Positions 61,241-64,000 of a stretch of DNA of 64,000 nucleotides are shown here, piece by piece. The stretch covers positions 124,001 through 188,000 of the forward strand of contig NZ_JAEUXJ010000010.1 of the NCBI RefSeq assembly GCF_016775475.1, in the 5' to 3' direction. A program made the translations under genes and the position numbers. This stretch comes from Belnapia mucosa. GTDB taxonomy: Bacteria; Pseudomonadota; Alphaproteobacteria; Acetobacterales; Acetobacteraceae. The notes below the pieces were generated by a model. The model made no database searches. It was not told the DNA's origin and saw only the letters and a program-made list of their open reading frames with translations. Every line of letters starts with the position of its first letter. Positions within the stretch are counted from its first letter, which is position 1.

Positions 61241-62077
61241 TCAGGCGATCAGCGCCGCCAGTTCATCCAGCCGGCGCAGGATGCCGTCGCGGTCGAGATC
61301 GGGCACCTCCAGCAGCACCCGCTCGATGCCCGCCGCGCGATAGGCCTCGAGCTTCCCGGCTTCGGGCGGGGCCCGGAAGACGGTGATGGAGAGGCTGGCC
61401 GGGTCGCGCCCGGCGCCCTCCGCCACCCGGCGCAGCCGCTCGCGCGCAATCTGCGGGTCGAAATCGCCGCCGGCGCGCGGGAACCAGCCCTGGCAGAAGG
61501 CGGCGACGCGCTTCAGCGTGTAGTCGGTCTCGCCGCCCAGCAGCACCGGCGGATGCGGCCTCTGCACCGGCTTCGGGTAGCACCAGACCGGGTCGAAATT
61601 CACGAACTCCCCGTGGAAGCTCGCCTCCTCCTCGGTCCAGAGCGCCTGCATCGCCCGGATGCGCTCCTCCATCAGCTTGAAGCGCGTCGGGTAGCGGGCG
61701 CCGTGATTCTCCATCTCCTCGACATTCCAGCCGCCACCGACGCCGAAGACGAAGCGCCCGCCCGAGAGGCGGTCGAGGCTGGCGACCGATTTCGCGGTGA
61801 TGATCGGATCCCGCTGCGGCACCAGGCAGACGCCGGTGCCGAGCAGCAGCGTCTTGGTCGCCGCCGCTGCGAAACTCAGCGCCACGAAGGGATCATGGGT
61901 GTGCTTGTAGCGCCGCGGCAGCTCGCCGCCGCCCGGGAAGGGCGAGCGGCGGCTGGTCGGGATATGCGTGTGCTCGCAGAGGAAGAGCGAATCGAAGCCC
62001 CGCTCCTCCAGCGCCCGGGCCAGCTCCCCGGTCTCGATCCCGTATTCGGTCGGGAAGTAGAAGACGCCGGTGCGCAT
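61241..62077 (-). CDS. F420-type LLM class oxidoreductase
   Basis: A 278-residue luciferase-like protein with F-L-C-E-H-T-H-I-P, L-S-G-G-R-F-V-F-G-V-G-G-G-W-N and Y-P-K-P-V-Q-R-P-H-P-P-V-L-L-G-G, typical of the F420-dependent subgroup. It is related in fold but not closely similar to the LLM protein at 27.5 kb. Substrate and cofactor unknown. It lies 11 bases after the PrpB-like lyase gene and is probably cotranscribed with it. Confidence 0.88.
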   Translation of the reverse strand: MRTGVFYFPTEYGIETGELARALEERGFDSLFLCEHTHIPTSRRSPFPGGGELPRRYKHTHDPFVALSFAAAATKTLLLGTGVCLVPQRDPIITAKSVASLDRLSGGRFVFGVGGGWNVEEMENHGARYPTRFKLMEERIRAMQALWTEEEASFHGEFVNFDPVWCYPKPVQRPHPPVLLGGETDYTLKRVAAFCQGWFPRAGGDFDPQIARERLRRVAEGAGRDPASLSITVFRAPPEAGKLEAYRAAGIERVLLEVPDLDRDGILRRLDELAALIA

Positions 62078-62088
62078 AGGTTCGCTCC

Positions 62089-63024
62089 TTATCGCTGCGG
62101 CATCGCCGTCGGGATGACGGTCTGGATCAGGCTGCTGTCCAGCGCCTCATAGGCATGCAGGTTGATGACGTCGTAGAGTTCGGCGCGGGTCTGCATGCGG
62201 TCCACCAGCTTGTGGGTGCCGCCATTCTCGCGGATCGACTGGAACAGCTCCTGCATCGCCTTGTTGGCGACGCGGGCGGCGGAGACCGGCCAGATCACCA
62301 TCTGGTATCCCATCTCCTGGAATTCCTGGGCGGTGAAGAAGGGCGTGCGGCCGAACTCGGTCATGTTCGCCAGCAGCTTCACGTCCGGATAGCCCTCGGC
62401 CCGGATGCGGCGGGAGAATTCGGTGAACATCTCGCGGCTGTTCAGCGCCTCGGGGAAGATCGCATCCGCCCCGCTGTCGAGATAGAGCTTGGCCCGGGCG
62501 AGTGCGCCATCCATGCCCTCGCTGGCTGCGGCATCGGTGCGGGCGATGATATAGAGGTGCCGCCGCGCCTTCCGCGCCGCCGCCACCTTGGCTGCCATGT
62601 CATGCGCATCCGCCATCTTCTTGTCGTTCAGGTGGCCGCATTTCTTCGGCAGGAGCTGATCCTCGAGATGCACCGCGGCGGCGCCCGCATCCTCGAAGGT
62701 GCGGACCATGTGCATGACGTTCAGCGCCTCGCCATAGCCGGTATCGCCATCGACCAGCAGCGGCAGCGCCGTGGCGCGGGTGATCTGGCGGATATGGAAG
62801 GCGACCTCATCGACCGTGATCATCCCGAGATCGGGGATGCCCATGGAGAGGGTCATGGCGGCGCCGGAGAGGTAAAGCCCCTCGAACCCCTCGCGCTTGG
62901 CCAGCAGCCCGGCCATGCCGTTATGGGCGCCGGGAAGCTGGAGGATCTGCGGCCGTTCCAGCAGCCGGGCGAAGCGCCGGCCGGCGGGTTCCTCCGGGAT
63001 GTCGGCGCCGATCACATAGGGCAT
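62089..63024 (-). CDS. Isocitrate lyase/PEP mutase family protein (methylisocitrate lyase-like)
   Basis: A 311-residue lyase close to PrpB. The active-site loop K-K-C-G-H at about 121-125 is intact, D-G-D-T-G-Y-G and L-E-D-Q-L-L-P carry the Mg ligands, and A-R-T-D-A follows. It would cleave 2-methylisocitrate to pyruvate and succinate or a related acid. No prpC or prpD homologue is adjacent (the MmgE/PrpD gene is 50 kb away), so other oxo-acid substrates remain possible. Start at the Met of M-P-Y-V-I-G-A-D. Confidence 0.85.
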   Translation of the reverse strand: MPYVIGADIPEEPAGRRFARLLERPQILQLPGAHNGMAGLLAKREGFEGLYLSGAAMTLSMGIPDLGMITVDEVAFHIRQITRATALPLLVDGDTGYGEALNVMHMVRTFEDAGAAAVHLEDQLLPKKCGHLNDKKMADAHDMAAKVAAARKARRHLYIIARTDAAASEGMDGALARAKLYLDSGADAIFPEALNSREMFTEFSRRIRAEGYPDVKLLANMTEFGRTPFFTAQEFQEMGYQMVIWPVSAARVANKAMQELFQSIRENGGTHKLVDRMQTRAELYDVINLHAYEALDSSLIQTVIPTAMPQR

Positions 63025-63035
63025 GGGGCTGTTCC

Positions 63036-64000
63036 TCAGCGGAAGAAGACGAAGGTCGCCAGGATGAACACGGGGACCAGAAAGGCAACCGCCCAGGCGC
63101 AATAGCCGAAGAAGCTCGGCATGCGGACCCCCTGCTCCTCGACGATGGCCTTGACCATGAAATTGGGCGCGTTGCCGATATAGCTGTTCGCCCCCATGAA
63201 GACCGCCCCGCAGGACAGGGCGGCGAGGGTCGCCGCCCCTTCCCCCATCAGCCGCACCGGGTCGCCGCCGGCCAGGTTGAAGAAGACCAGATAGGTCGGC
63301 GCATTGTCGAGGAAGCTGGACAGCGTCCCGGAGGCCCAGAAATAAACCCAGGGGATCGGCCGCCCGGCGCCGTCCGAAGCCAGCGCCACCAGCGGCCCGG
63401 CCGCCCCCGCCTCGCCCGCCTTCAGGATCGCGAGCACCGGCGCCATGCACACGAAGATCGCGGCAAACAGGCGGGCGACCTCGGCCATGGCTCCCCAGGC
63501 GAAGCCATTGGCCTCCCGCAACGGCCGCGGCGTGACGCGGATCGAGGCCAGGGTGATGGCGAGGAAGCCGGCCATGGCCAGAAGCCGCTCCGCGCCGACC
63601 GGCAGGCCGAGCAGCACCACCTCTCCTGGCTGCCAGAGACCCTGCATCAGCACCAGGCCAAGGATTCCGCCCAGCAGCGCCAGGTTCCACCAGCCCTCGA
63701 TCCGCAGCGGCTGGTAGTCGGCCTCCTCCGCCGCGAGGTCGGCCGGCCGTTCCCGCGACCACATCCAGCTGTCGATCGCCCAGTAGATCGCCAGCAGCAG
63801 CGCGGCGCAGAACAGGAATTCCGCCAGCAGGTGCTCGGTGGTCCAGAAGAAGCTCACCCCCTGGAGGAAGCCCAGATAAAGCGGCGGATCGCCGAGCGGG
63901 GTGAGCGAGCCGCCGATATTGCTCACCAGGAAGATGAAGAAGACGAAGCTGTGGGTCTTCCGCGCCCGGTGCGCATTGGCTCGCAGAAGCGGCCGGATCA
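63036..64000 (-). CDS. Sodium:proton antiporter (NhaD/ArsB-like), 3' part
   Basis: The C-terminal part (about 321 residues) of an ion-transporter-superfamily membrane protein; the frame stays open to the window edge, so the start lies outside. It has several hydrophobic segments and the family motifs S-N-I-G-G-S-L-T-P-L-G-D-P-P and S-S-F-L-D-N-A-P-T-Y-L. It also has M-G-A-N-S-Y-I-G-N-A-P-N-F, the duplicated ion-binding hairpins of NhaD-type antiporters. Likely exchanges Na+ for H+ at the inner membrane. Confidence 0.9.
   Translation of the reverse strand, partial: IRPLLRANAHRARKTHSFVFFIFLVSNIGGSLTPLGDPPLYLGFLQGVSFFWTTEHLLAEFLFCAALLLAIYWAIDSWMWSRERPADLAAEEADYQPLRIEGWWNLALLGGILGLVLMQGLWQPGEVVLLGLPVGAERLLAMAGFLAITLASIRVTPRPLREANGFAWGAMAEVARLFAAIFVCMAPVLAILKAGEAGAAGPLVALASDGAGRPIPWVYFWASGTLSSFLDNAPTYLVFFNLAGGDPVRLMGEGAATLAALSCGAVFMGANSYIGNAPNFMVKAIVEEQGVRMPSFFGYCAWAVAFLVPVFILATFVFFR

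Overview
This window looks like the chromosome of a GC-rich alphaproteobacterium, most likely of the Rhodospirillales (Acetobacteraceae / Roseomonas type). The basis is roughly 70% GC, GTG and TTG starts, the gene order mltB-rlpA-dac-tmk-holB-metG-tatD-MBL hydrolase and rpiB-glyA-nrdR, a non-zinc type HemB, and an NDUFS4-like complex I accessory subunit. The taxon is inferred from gene content and composition, not from a marker search.

Layout. 1-2.5 kb: the 3' end of an inositol-monophosphatase-type gene, a pirin and mazG. 2.7-10.7 kb: a tightly packed leftward run for cell-wall turnover (MltB, RlpA, D,D-carboxypeptidase), nucleotide supply and replication (Tmk, HolB), translation (MetG), TatD and an MBL hydrolase. 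10.8-20 kb: MmgE/PrpD protein, nrdR-glyA-rpiB, a rightward set of O-acetylhomoserine sulfhydrylase, hemB and an SDR, then a YheT-like hydrolase and a family III CoA-transferase. 20.1-23.1 kb: a compact three-gene unit (DUF1796-like protein, acyl-AMP ligase, acyl carrier protein). 23.1-35 kb: aldehyde dehydrogenase, a GDPD with a duplicated C-terminal repeat, a CPA1 antiporter, an LLM oxidoreductase, a large transketolase/PDH-E1-like enzyme, a three-gene two-component set, and an LpxR-like outer-membrane enzyme.

35.14-51.46 kb is an integrated element in the 3' end of tRNA-Ser(TGA). Its right half is a P4-satellite-like replication and integration module: tyrosine integrase, AlpA-type regulator, small phage-type proteins, a Toprim protein, an SF3 primase/helicase, an iteron-like origin candidate and a DUF5681 protein. 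Its left half is visibly more AT-rich cargo for glycan synthesis: a 1424-residue methyltransferase/coiled-coil/GT2/GT4/methyltransferase fusion, a radical SAM protein, a GT2 and a protein with two GT-A-like domains. No capsid, tail or conjugation genes are visible, so the element probably relies on a helper for transfer or is decaying.

51.5-64 kb returns to chromosomal genes: an M20 amidohydrolase, a degenerate GGDEF protein, a DsbA-family oxidoreductase, an aldo/keto reductase, dadA with a divergent Lrp/AsnC regulator, MOSC and aldose-epimerase-like proteins, tRNA-Arg(TCT), the NDUFS4-like protein, tRNA-Pro(TGG), an amino-acid-binding protein, a NIPSNAP protein, a second LLM oxidoreductase, a PrpB-type lyase, and a NhaD-type antiporter cut by the window end.

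The most unusual signals are: (i) the glycan-synthesis cargo on the satellite-like element; (ii) the inverted pair of tandem 10-mers around an AT-rich core next to the SF3 helicase gene, a candidate element origin; (iii) two AT-richer non-coding sites flanking mazG, one with three inverted repeats between convergent genes and one with a 12-bp inverted repeat carrying DnaA-box-like 9-mers; (iv) the acyl-AMP ligase/ACP/DUF1796-like trio.
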